The position numbers were made by a program, and so were the translations under genes. From assembly GCA_009731375.1 (NCBI GenBank), contig BJOX01000303.1, positions 47,632-111,631 on the forward strand: a stretch of 64,000 nt of DNA, written 5' to 3'. How positions within the stretch are numbered: position 1 is the stretch's first letter; every line of letters begins with the position of its first letter. This stretch comes from Paulinella micropora. Taxonomy: Eukaryota > Cercozoa > Imbricatea > Euglyphida. Positions 35,266-47,421 of this stretch are shown piece by piece. The notes below the pieces were generated by a model. That model was not told the DNA's origin, ran no database searches, and worked only from the letters and a program-made list of their open reading frames with translations.

Positions 35266-36960
35266 AGCACAGTTCCGTAGGAAAGACGATAGTTTGGGAA
35301 AAGAGGCGAGAAGTTGAGCTGCACTAATTAAGAAACAATGCAGGTCATCCGTGTTCTTAATACCCCTGTAGGGAAGAGTAGGTAGTATCGCAATAGCTTG
35401 ACAGGTACGAGCCGGACTACCTTTTCCCTTAGAAATAATTCCAACCCCTGAATACTACCCCTGATCTTTAATAGACAACGAATTGCTCTGGTTGGGGCCA
35501 GTGCTTGTGGTCGATGCAGGTAGAGCACTAGCTATCTTCTTCACAAAAGAGCGTCGGTGACGATATCCAGCGGATTCTTCCTAGTAAAAACCTGCAATCA
35601 CGTCCTTCTGCTCCTCAATGGTAGCTACGCTCTGGTGAGCGAGTTGCCGTTCCCGTCGGATTGCTTGTATGTCCCTCGGGACAAAGAAAAGACCTCAGTT
35701 GAAGCTTTTCGAGGGAGCGCGACGGGATCCAGTGACTTAAGAACGGCGGGAGTGATCCTCGATAATTTCAGGTGGCGGAGATGGAGGAAGGGGGGGGCNN
35801 NNNNNNNNCTCCTTTCGCCTCTCCCCCTGAGTGCAGTCTGGCCTTCTTCTGCGCCACAGCAAGAGAGCCCTGAGGTCAATCGAGGGTCGTCAGAGTGCAG
35901 TGACTGGCCAGTGCATCTTGACCTTGTTGTGCAGAAATGTCAGATGGGACAGCGGGTGGTGCAGGTGGCGTGGTCGTCTTGATATTGCTCTGGGAAACAG
36001 TGGTGGTCGGTCCGTCCTCTGCAGCCAGTGCCTGGGTGCTGGGGATCGGTATGGAAGGGGGCGGCTGCTGTAGTTGCGGTAGAGGGGGGATTTGTCACTT
36101 ATCCACGTGGCCAGCAGCAGCCAGTGGGGTCGGAGGGCTGGCGAGTTTGAGTCGTTTACGTTTCCGCTGCAGACGTCGGCGTGCGTATCTATACTGCTTC
36201 CTCTTCTGGAGGATGTGCATCCATGCGGCCTGGGAGTTCCACGCCTTTGTTCTGCTGATGACAGAACTGGGCAGTAGGTCCAACAAGGTAAGCCACCCTT
36301 CTTTGTACGCTTGTTCCAAATCCTGCTGTCTTGCTTCCTGGAGTGAGCCCCCTGCGCTGCCAGAATTGACGTGGCTGACAATGTTCTTGATGGCTGCACT
36401 ACGGGGGGAGTCACCATGGGAGACTCTGTCTACCCAGTTCAGGTTGGAGCTGTACTTGTGGTGGATACTAGCACCAATCTCTCGAACGAGGTCTGGTCCC
36501 AGGTGACAGTCTGATGACAGGAAGGTGGGCAGGTCCACCGTGGCAATCAGATCCACTCGCGGCATCGACTCAAGGAAGACAAACTTGGGTGGTGGCGGAG
36601 CTCCGGGGTCGGGTATGCTGCCGGAGGCTGGAGGGCCCGTCGGGAGATCGGTCGGAGCCAGGGGTGCACCAGTGGACCGCGGGGCGGTCGTCGGAGACCG
36701 CTGAGGGGACAACTGTGGAGGCCGCTTGGGTGAAGATGACGGCGGGGNNNNNNNNNNGGGGGGGGGGGGGGGATCCGCCGGTGTGGACAGAGTGGAGGAC
36801 GTAGAGGAGGACGAGGAGGATCGCGTACGGTTGGAGTTTCCGTCTAGGTGACGAGTTGACTCAGTAGAGGAGGGATGGTGGCCACGACAAGTGGAAGGGG
36901 TGGGGGGTGGTCCCGGCCGGCGTTGTCTAGACCTGTCCTGGTCCCGGGTGCGGAATCAGG
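35266..36960 (-). pseudogene. Unrecognised ORF region with gaps
   Basis: The main ORF is 36712-36095 (205 codons): Pro-rich start, then an Arg/Lys-rich end (RRRLQRKRKRLKL). Shorter ORFs cover 36417-35890. Ten-N gaps at 35799-35808 and 36748-36757. Possibly a nucleic-acid-binding ORF1-like protein of the same retroelement class, by position only. Confidence 0.3.
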
Positions 36961-39614
36961 ACAATAGGATGTATGGGTGTGTTACATATACCTAAGACTA
37001 AAGTGCGGAAGGGATAGTACAGAGGGGAAAAGGTGATGCTAGTAGGATATGATCTATTTCTGGAACTATACTGCGTATGGGATGGTAAGAAGATAATTTC
37101 CTGAGTGAGAGATGTGAGATTTAATATTCACAAAATCGGTAAACAAGCTCATCCTCCTAAACTAGTGTCGTGGGATAATGATGACTCTGAGGGGGAGAAT
37201 GAGAATGAGAGCGAGCAACCACACACATCTCCACAAGCGTCACCACCCCAATCACCACCCCAATCACCACCTCAATCACCTAAGTCACCTCACAACGTCA
37301 ACAACGACCACCCAACAACACACTTTGATGAAGTTGAGGGGGAGACAGAGAATGTTGATATCGATGCGAATGAGAATAAGCATGAAAATGAGCATGTGGA
37401 GAAGAATACATTGGATCACAAACATACACGCCTACACACAAGTCCAGAGCCACATTATCCACAACAATTACCCCCAGAGCACAAGATCAAGCCACAAGAG
37501 CATACAAATGAACAAGATCCAACAGATCCACTAAAAATACATGAAAGAAGAGCATACGAAGAAAAATCATCACAATCTAAGGGATTAACGTGGGAGCATA
37601 GTCAGAGAGTAACGGATGGTAACATAATCCCCTGTAAAAGGCAGCGCAATGCAGTAGAGAGATTTACCCCTAGCAATGAGCCCAAGAGAGAAAAGAGAGA
37701 TGCTCAAGAGCTAATAGGTAAGGTACTAAGAGTGCCCGCGCGTGCATGGGGAGATGGATGGGCGAAGAAAAAGTACGGTGAGGGATGGGATATCATAGTA
37801 CAAGTAGGCGTAGTCAGCAGAGTGAGTGACCCCAGAGATAGATTCGTAGTAAGAGACAGACCTCAGCCCACCCACATAGTTAAGTTTGAGGACGAAGAAG
37901 AACGGATGTTGAATTCGGAAATCCTCAAATACTCCGTGAAAGATCCCGAATACCCGTTACAAAGTCCCGCTAATATGTTTTTATGCGATGACCGTATGGT
38001 GGCAGATGAGATTCGTGATTTTATTTGTATGTAGATATCAGAGTACCCAAAGATGTCATAGAGGAAGGTTTGACAGCTAAAGATGTTTTAGAGGGTATGA
38101 AAACAGAGCTAAAAGCTCTTCAATCCTTTAACACATACACATGGGTACCCCATAAGGAGGCAAGCAAGGCAGGAGTTAGTAAGATAGTTAGATTGACATG
38201 GGTTCACAAAGTAAAGTTAGATGAGAACGGGAAAAAGTTCATAAAGTCTCGTTTAGCTTTACGGGGAGATATGTTAGAACCCGGTGTTAGCTATAACCCA
38301 GATCAGCTCTTTGTTCCTTGCGCCGCGCACCATTCACTTTTATTTCTCGCCAAACTAGCTGCCTGGCACAAACACAAACTATACGGCATAGATTTTAAAA
38401 ATGCATACCTAAATGCTCGTATGAATGACCCTGTTTATGCATATGCGCCAGAGAGTGTAGACAGAGAAGGGCATGAGGGGATGATATGGCGTATAGATGG
38501 TGCTTTATATGGTGCACCACAGGCAGGAAGAAGATGGTATGAGATATTAGCACCCAAGTTAGAGGAGCTAGGTTTTAGGTTGCTAGATTCAGACTTATGT
38601 ATGTTTGTAGAAAATGATAAAGCTTTGAGAGAGGCGATAGTAGGGATATTTCATGTTGATGACTTGTTGTTCACCGCACCAAACAAACAAGCATATGAGC
38701 GTTTTGCGTCCGCATTAGAAAAACATTTCCCGCTCAAAAGACTCGGTATTGCCCGTGAATTCAAAGGAATAGAGATAGAGCAATCGAACGGGAAAATAAT
38801 TTTGCATCAGCGAAAATATCAGCAGCAGATACTAAAAGAGGTAGGCTACGATTCTGCTAAACCCGTTAGTACTCCAGCGCAAGAACATTTCACGGAACCG
38901 ATGTCGGAATCAGCTAGCTTGCGAAAATTTTCAATTCCTAGTCTAGTTGGTCGTTTGCTATTTCTCGCAAAGATGACAAGACCCGATATAGAACAAGCAC
39001 TAAATTCGGCAAGTGTCATGCAAACTATCGATAAGGGAATAACTTATGCGATGTTAGGCAGAATCTTTCGTTATTTAGTTAACTCTTATCGAGGTTTAGC
39101 TTACCATGAGCCTAAGTCAGAGCAAGAAGGGCAAACCTATCCAAAACTTTCCATGTGGCCCGACGCGGCTCACAAAGTTTGTAAGAAAACAGGGAAGTCC
39201 CGCACTGGATTCGTGATCCTATGGGGCAGCGATCCAGTTGCATGGTTATCAAAGCGACAGAGTCGCATCGCCCTGAGTTCCAATGATGCTGAAATATTTG
39301 CAGCAACTGAGTGCATTAGAGAGGGACTTGCACTAAAACACATTACACAAGAACTAAACATAGCCCAAAAGAGCCCGATAGAATTATTCGAGGATAACTC
39401 TCAAACAGTCTTAGCGGCAGAGAGGGGTATGTCAGGTAATAGAACTAAACACTTACCTTTAGAATTACACTTTATGCACCACCTACAGAGAGACGGTGAG
39501 ATTAAGTTTGTAAAAGTAGGTACGAAGAAGCAGATAGGTGATGTAATGACAAAATATTTACCGAAAGAACAATTCGAGTATTTACTTAACAAATTTACGG
39601 TAAAGCTCAAGTAA
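36961..39614 (+). pseudogene. copia-like pol, 5'-truncated: integrase end, RT, RNase H
   Basis: 36961-37110 encodes the integrase C-terminus (GCMGVLHIPKTKV, then YRGEKVMLVGYD and RDVRFN) with two in-frame stops (TAG 37015-37017 and a TGA before VRDVRF). 37105-38034 is the acidic, Ser/Pro-rich linker. 38025-39614 (529 codons) is RT and RNase H in a shifted frame: GIDFKNAYLN (motif A Asp), LYGAPQAGRRWYE, GIFHVDDLLFTA (the V-D-D box), then RNase H WPDAAHKVCKKTGKSRTGFV, SSNDAEIFAATE and FEDNSQ, and KHLPLELHF. The RT/RNase H part is intact. gag, protease and most of integrase are missing to the left. Copia-like order (integrase before RT) is clear. Confidence 0.85.
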
Positions 39615-40047
39615 TTTCGGGATTTGCGTGTCCACTCACCTATATTTGCTTTGAGTGTTTTGTGCAGTTTGTTGCTTGTTGCAGCAGCTTTGTTTTGCGC
39701 AGGGGTCAAGAGCCGTCGAGCCGAGGCTGGGTAGCCGACTGCCACGCGAGGCCGGCAGCCGCGAGGCTTTCCCTGGCTAACTTAGCAATTTAAATTCTTT
39801 CTATCATTCTTTCTGTCCTAGAATAGGAAATCTAAATTTTTTTTATTTTGCTACCTTCTACGGGAAGCGCTTGCAAATTTTTAAACACATGCATACTTCA
39901 TACATGTTACTGCATGACTACACATATACATACATAGAGGATGTGATGTAAATGGGAGTTGATATTTAACCTTCTGGTAACCCATAACTGATCCTCAACA
40001 CTATTTTTTCATATTTACACACTAATATAGCCTATGACTTGCGACTA
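39615..40047 (+). other. 3' untranslated part of the copia-like element
   Basis: AT-rich sequence with no ORF between the pol stop and the polypurine tract. It has a short GC-rich patch at 39710-39770 (ccgtcgagccgaggctgggt). Confidence 0.5.
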
Positions 40048-40062
40048 AGGGGGAGCGTTGTA
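40048..40062 (+). promoter_or_regulatory. Polypurine tract of the copia-like element
   Basis: aagggggagcg directly precedes TGTAATGTAC, the expected PPT plus 5'-TG start of a 3' LTR. Position after pol is as in copia elements. Confidence 0.55.
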
Positions 40063-41690
40063 ATGTACTATTGATACCCGTTACTCCACCTAATCAATTT
40101 ACCTGTAATTTGGATAGTCTTATTCATAGGCAAGTTCATATTTCGGACAGTTATTAATACCTTTATTACTGACAAGGACACTTTCTAGAGTATTCGCGAA
40201 TCATAGTCTGGAATGCTTAGAATCAAATGAGCATTACTATTCTGTAAAGATCATAACATCATAAATTTGTGTGACCCAAAGTCATTAAAAGTCATTTCTT
40301 CTGTTATTCTATACCCTTAGCGGGGTAGCTTCCCTAAACTCTGCGTTTGAGTGATAGATTACTTTGAGTACCCCTTTATCCTAATACAATACAACCTTAA
40401 ACCGGAAGTACATTGGACATTAATTAGCTCCTTAATATTCATTATGTCCATTCGTTATGATCTTATGCGTTATTCGCCGTTATTACCGTTATTATTATTA
40501 GTTATTAAGTTGTACCTTTTTAGTACTTAGACTGGTACTGGTGGCACCAGCTTTTTAGCCATTGCCGTTTTCGCCCATATCAGTACGTTTCGTGTGCATT
40601 TTATCTCTGGTACATCTTTTCTGTTTCGGTAGTTCGACTGGCGGGAATTGTACGCATTATTGTTAAATTCTGCGAGATTGGAAGTCGGAAGCCGGTAGCA
40701 GGGGGACGCCTCAGTTGCGGGTTGACGTCGACAAGCATTGCGGAGCCGGAATTACAAAGGGTTGTGAGCCTTGCTGCGTTATTCTGCCAACGGATCGCTG
40801 TCGAGACGCTTCGCAAAGGGTTGTGCGGTCTACCTTAAGTGACACCGTTCAGGAAAGTGCGCATTTCTGAGTTGCGTGCCACAGCTGATCACTGTGACAC
40901 TTTGACCACGGTTCTTCCCTGCTTGGTGTGCACGCAGGGAACATGGTGAACAATCCGTGCCTACAGGGCAAGGAAGACAACGGTTGCTAGCATCGTGTAA
41001 GGTTGCAAGGGGAAACCCAAGAGGGGCACTGAAAGGGGTCGGTGGGTGCTGTGCAGGTGACGCAGTTGTGTTGATAACGTTGCCCCTTCCTGAGCACAGG
41101 ACGCAACGGACACAACTTGGACTGTACGCTGTAGCTACCGGTTGCCTGTGAGTGCTGAGGTAGACTGAGAGTGCTTTGCTCTTTGTGTCGTTGGGTGTTT
41201 ACCTGTGTCTGCTGTGAGGATAGACTGTGTGCTCCAGAAGACCGAGCATAGGACTCGAGGTTAGGAGCAAAGTGGAATGTTTAGGTGGTTGTACACAAAC
41301 AACTACAAACCATAGTAGGTTGACAAACTGACTCTGCCGAAAGGACTTATGGGGGACTATTAGCTATTAGAAAGGGTAGCTGTGAGGGTCTCAGTGTAGT
41401 CTGTGCTGAATAGTCAGTGGTATTGCACTTATCTGTAGAGAGCTAGCATAAAAGGGGACGTGGTAGCCTAAATCACTATTCTTCCTAAGAGGTGTGTGAA
41501 CTGGCTGGTGTCCTAATGTGTGGGTGCTCGACGTGGTAGTGTGTGTGGTTGCTTGTCTGTGTCTGTGCCATCAGAACAGACTAAGCAAGCTGTGAATCTG
41601 ACTCTATTTTGGCTGATAGAGAGCATAGCTGTGTGCTGTGTGAGTGCGTAAGCGTGTGAAAGCGAGTCTGTACTAGGTGGACAGAAGGTA
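40063..41690 (+). repeat. Putative LTR and gag leader
   Basis: Starts with TGTAATG after the PPT. No second copy lies in the window, so the LTR end and primer-binding site cannot be fixed. The segment ends just before a gag start at 41694, so it reads as pol-LTR-leader-gag. No ORF of note. Confidence 0.4.
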
Positions 41691-41693
41691 GGT

Positions 41694-42922
41694 ATGTCGG
41701 CAAGCAAGACAGACAGCAAGATTACGTTTACTGGGAAGGAGGGGTAGGTGCTGCTGCACCGACAGGTGGTGCAAAGCTGTAATGCTGGAGCACCTAAGGA
41801 TGTACTGATAGGAAAGGCCTCCCATAAGGCCTACGTCCACAGTAAGAACGTCATGGGCATCCAAATGAAAGGCCGCACCGTACCTCTATTCATGCTAGCT
41901 TGGGAGGAGGTGGTTGAGACTAACAACTGGATAGACCTAGAGCGGGACACTGTTCTAGACCACCTCGTAGCTAAGAACCAAGAACCGACTCGTATATTGA
42001 CTCAACCCCAACAGCCGACGGTAACCGGTAGTGCCTTAGAGAAAGAACAGGGAGAGGAGGAAGAGGATGGTTCAACCCCAACCCTGGTATTTAAGCTTGT
42101 GTTTCGCAGTCCGGGATCCAAGGAAAGGAAAGTCACTAGGTCGGCCGAGTTTGAGTCCGATGGTGAGGAGCAAGACCCTACCTACTTCTCTAGTGGGTAT
42201 GCTAGCGCTGACAAACCTAGGCTGTCATCTGGGGGCTCAGACTCAGAGGACAAGAGCAAGGGTGTTACCCCCCGAGGACAGAAGGATCACCCTACGGTTC
42301 CGCCCCCACTAGGGGGTCAGGATCCTGCTCTGGCACTGACAGTGCAGGTGATGACCTACGAAGCTAGCGTACTCCGTGAGATGTGTAAACAGCGAGAAAG
42401 GGTCTTAACATCATCTATGACATGCTAGGCGGGGAAGCCAAGAGCATGGTCCGTGACTTAGCTGACCCGGAAAGCTTATCGTTTGGACAAAACCCCAAGG
42501 CTTTGTGGGACCGGTTGGCTACCCTGTACAAGAAGACTGACCCGGCCGACATACAAGACAAGGTGAAAGAGCTTAACGACTTCCTTTTTACTAGTAAGCT
42601 TCAGTACGCAGGTCAGTGCATCGCCCTAGACAGTAAGGCCGAATGGCTCAAGGACCACCGCCAAGCCCCGGACGAGGACCGACTTCATCAGATAGTCAAG
42701 GACGCCCTGATAGGGCCCAAACAGACCGACTCGAGGGTAAAGAATGCTTGGCAAGTCTGGCTAGAGATAGCTGAGCTGAACAAGAAGCAGCACAGGTGGG
42801 ACTACCCCACATGGTGGAAATTCGTGAAGGACCGAGCTGTCGAACTCGACAAGAAGTTTGATAGGGCTAAGACCGCCAGTGCAGCTGAGAAGGCGTTACC
42901 TGTCCGTTGTTTTCTAAACTGA
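41694..42922 (+). pseudogene. LTR-retrotransposon gag, disrupted
   Basis: ATG at 41694 opens MSASKTDSKITFTGKEG, then an in-frame TAG (41745-41747). The frame continues to 42428 with Asp/Glu/Ser-rich sequence. A second frame from about 42395 carries a gag-like helical segment (KALWDRLATLYKK, FLFTSKLQYAGQC). The two frames overlap at ATGCTAG. The reading is cut at about 42900 by the DIRS-like element, before any zinc knuckle. Same family as the preceding pol is plausible but not shown. Confidence 0.5.
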
Positions 42923-43882
42923 CGTCGCGCACGTATTTGAACACACATGTACTTTTGTCCGACCACAATCCTTGACTCCTGATTGCGTATATTTTCATCC
43001 CCAACCTTGCCGCTTCGGTGGCTGAACCAATTCTTGTGACGCATATATAACTGGATCTAATCCTATGCGTGCCACTTGCTCTTTCAGAATGCTGGATGGT
43101 GTTTTGCTGCTTAAATGCTCTAGACTGTTTCGCTCGATTTTGAAGAAAAGAGGCGAACTATCTGTGAATGAACCTCGAAATAATTCTTTCATGGACTGCA
43201 AGTATGCCCGAACCCATTTGACAGCGCAGAATATTTCTGTGCCTTGTCCGACGTACACCAGCTTCTCACCCTTGTCGTTCTTGAGGTGCCTCAGGCGGAG
43301 TACCATGTATTCGCATGGGATGTTGTTTATTGCAGTCGTGTGGAACCATATATCCTCCACCTTAAGTGCAGTGATATTGCCCACTCTTGTCATAGAGATC
43401 CATTGCAACAAGATCATGGTGCTGTTTCTGCTATCTCTCCAATCTTTGAGGGGTAGTTGGAGTATCTTGAGTAGGTCGTCCCTCAACAGTGGATATTTGC
43501 CTTCCTTGCCCGGCGGGGCTTCTGCCACTGCTCTTTCCTTTGCCATTTGCACCAATGGGGTATCGGTGGGGTCACAATAAGGAAGTAGTACATACTGCGC
43601 CTTAATAGCGGCGAAGTGCCCTTTGATTGTACTCTCAGCGTATCCACTTTCACACATGTGTCTCAAGTAGTGAGCGACCGTCTCCGCTGTGGCCGGGAAA
43701 TGGATTCGGTTGTGTGCAATGCACCAACTGACAAATTGCTTGCGTGATGCTGCGTATGCATCCATTGTTGACTGTCTTTTCTTGCATTGGCTGGCCCATA
43801 TTGCTATGTCAGCGTCATTAAGTACGACATGGCCTATAATAATACAAAAAGATTTAATGAACAAAATCAAACAGAACTGCAA
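42900..43882 (-). pseudogene. DIRS-like tyrosine recombinase
   Basis: 43882-42995 is open for 295 codons: a core-binding N-terminal half (KQFVSWCIAHNRIHFPATAE, HYLRHMCESGYAESTIKGH) then SMTRVGNITALKVEDI with the first catalytic Arg. At about 43045 the frame shifts; the other frame goes on as GSATEAARLGMKIYAIRSQG, LWSDKST, FKYVRDVSLEN, which fits the H-x-x-R region and the final catalytic Tyr of YRs. The deletion falls at the expected H-x-x-R box. Confidence 0.7.
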
Positions 43883-44585
43883 GCATGTGCCACTGAGGTC
43901 TATGTATATGGAGCGGATGTGTGTGCCATGTTGGTGCTAGCGTGCACGCTGCGGGTGGTAATGAGAATGAATCTTGCGCGTGTTCTATCACTTGTGGCCA
44001 CCAAGGTCGTCCCCGCCATTGGGGTATCACAAACGCAATTCGCGTGCGTTCTTTCAGTGCGAAAAGGTTTGACTGTCCTGTTTGCCCAAAGTTCGGTGCC
44101 CACATGTCTTTGGTCGTCATTTGCCATCGGTGGGTGATTGTTTTCATAATGTCTGGGTGAACAGTCAAGTTAGTCAAGCCGGCAGTGAGTGCCTTTGAGT
44201 TTGCATCTGCCCTTGTGTTGAGCGATCGCTCCACCCATCCCCAGAGTTTGTTTTTGATGTTGAGCTGGTGCGTGTACACATCGTCAATGTTTTTGCACAG
44301 TTGCGTGAGGTGTGCGCATTTTGTTGAGCCGCCTTTCTGTAAGTCTATCACAGCGTTAGCTGAGTCGAAGACAGTGAGCACTGTGTTGCGGTTGCTCAAA
44401 ATGTGCTTAAAGTGTAGCGGACTGTGGCCGCCCAGAGCTCTCTGTGAGTAAAAGAGGTGCCGATGAATTCGGTGGGCAATGGTATGGTTACGTCCATGTT
44501 TAGTACATGGCCGCCCACTGCAAATTCCCCCGCGTCGAGCCTCAACTCGATGTCCGTCCGTGCCTGGAAAATAGCTCGTTTGCAC
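43854..44585 (-). pseudogene. DIRS-like RNase H and C-terminal region
   Basis: Contains LTVFDSANAVIDLQKGG (acidic RNase H residue) and WGWVERSLNTRADANSKAL, the W-V-x-R-x-x-N-x-x-A-D pattern. Then THRWQMTTKDMWAPNFGQTG, as in the RT-YR linker of DIRS elements. Overlaps the YR ORF by 29 bp and joins the RT by a frameshift near 44400. Confidence 0.65.
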
Positions 44586-45969
44586 TTCAGTATGTTTCGC
44601 AAAGTGTGAAGCCAGTATTGGAGTTCTTCACTGAGCTCCGACCCTGGTGGGGTGCAAACGGTTTCCCGTTCAATCCTCTTACATTGTGTGACTGTCGCCA
44701 GCGTGACTCGCGTGAATAGCATTGCGTTCTGCAAAGCTAACTTTAACGCGATGATCGAAGCCGCTGTTGAGTGTAGCTGTTTGACCGATGCCCCATGAGC
44801 CGAGTGAACGTCGCTGAGTAGCTGGAGGGTTGAACGCAGTAGCCTAGACCTTTTTTCATCCGGTACCCCGATCCAGCCTTCTTTGCTGTTAATGATGTAG
44901 CCAAAGTACTGTACTTCATCTGCTGGCTCCCAACACGTCTTCTCTGAGAGGGGGAGGCCCAGGAGTCTGAAGAGTGCTTTCACGAACACAGGTATGCCAT
45001 CGTGTGTCCGGGCAGGTTTGATTGCGAACAAGAAATTGTCGGCGTATTGCATACATAGTATGTTCAGGGCTCGGATCAGTCGCACCACTGCGCGCATTGT
45101 CTTTCCAAACCAAAACGGTGCAGTGCAGAAGCCGTAGAGCAATGTAGTGTTTGATAAGTCTTGCCGTTGTGTCGGAATGCTGAGTAAGGTGTGCTTTGTC
45201 GTGATAGAGGAATCGAGTAGAATGCCCGTTTGAGGTCCACCACAAATAGCTTCGTGCCCGCGTCGCCATCCAATACCAGTTGTATGTCCTTTTCCAATGT
45301 CTCCATGGTGAAGGGAGCCTTTGCTTGAAACGAGTTACTAAAGCGCTTGTCGGTGCAGAGCTTCGTTTTCTTAATTATTGCTGGATCCGCGAGCACTTGC
45401 AGTGGTTCAATCATGATACATTCCTCTTCTCTTACTTCCACTGCGTCTCCGCGTTTGATCATATCGTTGATCTGTTCACTAACGAAATCGATATGCTCGA
45501 AATAGGAAGGATGGTTGGTGAAGTCTGTAGCTGGCGGTGTGCGTTCGAATGTCAGCTCAACCCCGTATGCTAGCCACGATAGGACTACGGGGTCTGTCCC
45601 AATCGCTTTCCAATATCCTAACTTTGCTTTGATAGCATGTGCAGGGTCAGTGGAATCAGCCCACGGGTTGCTGCGGTTGAGTGTTTCCCCCATTGTCATT
45701 AGCCGGTCGTGTGCTTCCTCCAAGGTGCAAGATGCGTAAATTTGAACGTCGATAGTAGGTGATCGAAGAAGTTCCGTCACATATGGAATTTCTACTTGCG
45801 GTATCGTCTGTCGCGATGGGCAGAAGTATGCAAGATGTCCGGTCTTTTTGCACCATACGCACTGCATGGTCCATGCGTATTCTTTGAACACTTTTGATTT
45901 CGGCGCTGATTTTGGTAAAAAGTCTGAAATCTTGCCGACCAATTTCGGGCGTGAGTATTTGCCAGTCAC
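44396..45969 (-). pseudogene. DIRS-like reverse transcriptase with zinc knuckle
   Basis: 45969-45076 starts with a C-x2-C-x4-H-x4-C knuckle (CVWCKKTGHLAYFC) and has the RT fingers and motif A (KLFVVDLKRAFYSIPLS). After a frameshift near 45140, 45142-44396 has LYGFCTAPFWFGKTM and MQYADNFLFAI. The Y-x-D-D box therefore reads Y-A-D-N, with the second catalytic Asp replaced. Then thumb and the start of RNase H (LDAGEFAVGGHVLNMDV). Confidence 0.75.
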
Positions 45970-46110
45970 AGTAAGAGATAATCGTTTTTAATACTTAGTG
46001 ATGGCCGAGTCGGTATTTCAATAAGCAAACGTAATATTTTATTAAACTGCGGCCTGTCCGGCGCATTGTTACATTCCTATTTGGCGTGTTGCCGTCGTTC
46101 TTTTGACACT

Positions 46111-47421
46111 TTAAACCGGTGGCGTGTTGCCGTGCGAGTCTGACTTTATGAAGTGTTCAGAAATGCATCTCAAAGTAAGGATAATATATATATTTAATGC
46201 GTATGCACTGCTTTTTCTGTTGCATGATGCATGGGCGTCAAGCTCGACTACATACGCAACTACTGCTCGTGCGGATGTGCGATGTGTATGCGTGTTTGTG
46301 AGCCGCAGTGTGCTTGAATGTTCAGTTAGTAGTACGCTGCGGCGCAGATTGGGATTCAGGGTCCAGCAGTGTTCTGCGGTGTGTCCGCGCTTGTGACAGT
46401 GGGTGCATGATGCATGTGTGCGCGCGCTAGTATGTATGTATGGTGGTGGCACTGCTGGGGTGACTGTTATGTACCCAGTCGGGTTTTGTGGTTGCGGTGT
46501 CGGGATCGCGTATTGCATGTGCGGCTGCTGCCCGGTTGATGGTACTGTGTATCCCGGGACGCCTGCCCACGCCAACGTTGGTGTAGTCACGTTGCTTTGA
46601 GGTGCTGCGATGTTGTTAGTATTCACGCCGGGAGCAGTGCTTCTCTGTGGGCAGTCCTTCGCCCAGTGCTGTGGAGAGTAGCAGACACGGCACAGCCCCT
46701 TGCTGTGGCTGCCATATGGTTTTGCGGTGCTCTTCGAAGTATGTGCCCGGATGGGCTCACAGTAGGCTGCAACGTCACCCGCGATTCGCAGTCGCTTGGC
46801 TGCTTGTATGAACTTTTGTTCTGCCTCTTCCGCTGGTAGAGGTGTCGGTCCGCCCATATCCATGGCCAGAGTAGCCAGCGCAGTTGCCATTGCGATTGCA
46901 TCAGCCAGCCGCTCTTGCTCGCTCTTGTAGGCCTTGCTCTCCAGTATCGCCATGATGATCTTCCCTCCCTGAAAGTAGCGTCGATGTACAGGCTTCTCTA
47001 TGAGCTTCGCGTCCCGTTGCCCAGTCTCCTGCTTGGCTTGGAAGATCGTTGCGTTGACTTGTTCAGAATGCCGGTTCGTTTGATCGGCGAAGGTAGAGTT
47101 GATTCCGGCCTGCAGTAGCTTCACCATCTGCCCTAAGTCTGCGTTTGTAATTGTGCGTGCTGTGGAGGTGCGTGCAGTGGGATCAGTGGGAGCGGTGTTG
47201 GCGCAGCCCCCGAGAAACAAGGCTGCTCGTTGTAGTGTATCTTGCTGTTGTTGCAGTGTCGGTGCCCCATGGCCAGATCCGCCAGTGAGTGGTGATGGTG
47301 ATGATGGTGGCGATGCGTGGGTGGTACCAGTGTTGCTGCTGCTGCTGCTAGCTGCGCTTCCGGGCGGTTGATCATGGCCGGCGCCTGTCGCTAGCGCTGG
47401 GATGCCGGTAGGGTTGCTCAT
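46111..47421 (-). CDS. DIRS-like gag
   Basis: 436 codons. Ser/Gly/Pro-rich start, a central helical region (EQERLADAIAMATALATLAM) and two C-x2-C-x4-H-x4-C zinc knuckles, CRVCYSPQHWAKDC and CTHCHKRGHTAEHC. Zinc knuckles bind the element RNA. The C-terminus after residue ~385 is low quality and may be read-through. About 140 bp without ORF separate it from the RT ORF. Confidence 0.7.
   Translation of the reverse strand: MSNPTGIPALATGAGHDQPPGSAASSSSSNTGTTHASPPSSPSPLTGGSGHGAPTLQQQQDTLQRAALFLGGCANTAPTDPTARTSTARTITNADLGQMVKLLQAGINSTFADQTNRHSEQVNATIFQAKQETGQRDAKLIEKPVHRRYFQGGKIIMAILESKAYKSEQERLADAIAMATALATLAMDMGGPTPLPAEEAEQKFIQAAKRLRIAGDVAAYCEPIRAHTSKSTAKPYGSHSKGLCRVCYSPQHWAKDCPQRSTAPGVNTNNIAAPQSNVTTPTLAWAGVPGYTVPSTGQQPHMQYAIPTPQPQNPTGYITVTPAVPPPYIHTSARTHASCTHCHKRGHTAEHCWTLNPNLRRSVLLTEHSSTLRLTNTHTHRTSARAVVAYVVELDAHASCNRKSSAYALNIYIILTLRCISEHFIKSDSHGNTPPV

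Noticed and set aside
34569-36506. Plus-strand ORFs of 60-190 codons
   Set aside because: Shadows of the longer minus-strand retroelement frames; no motif seen.
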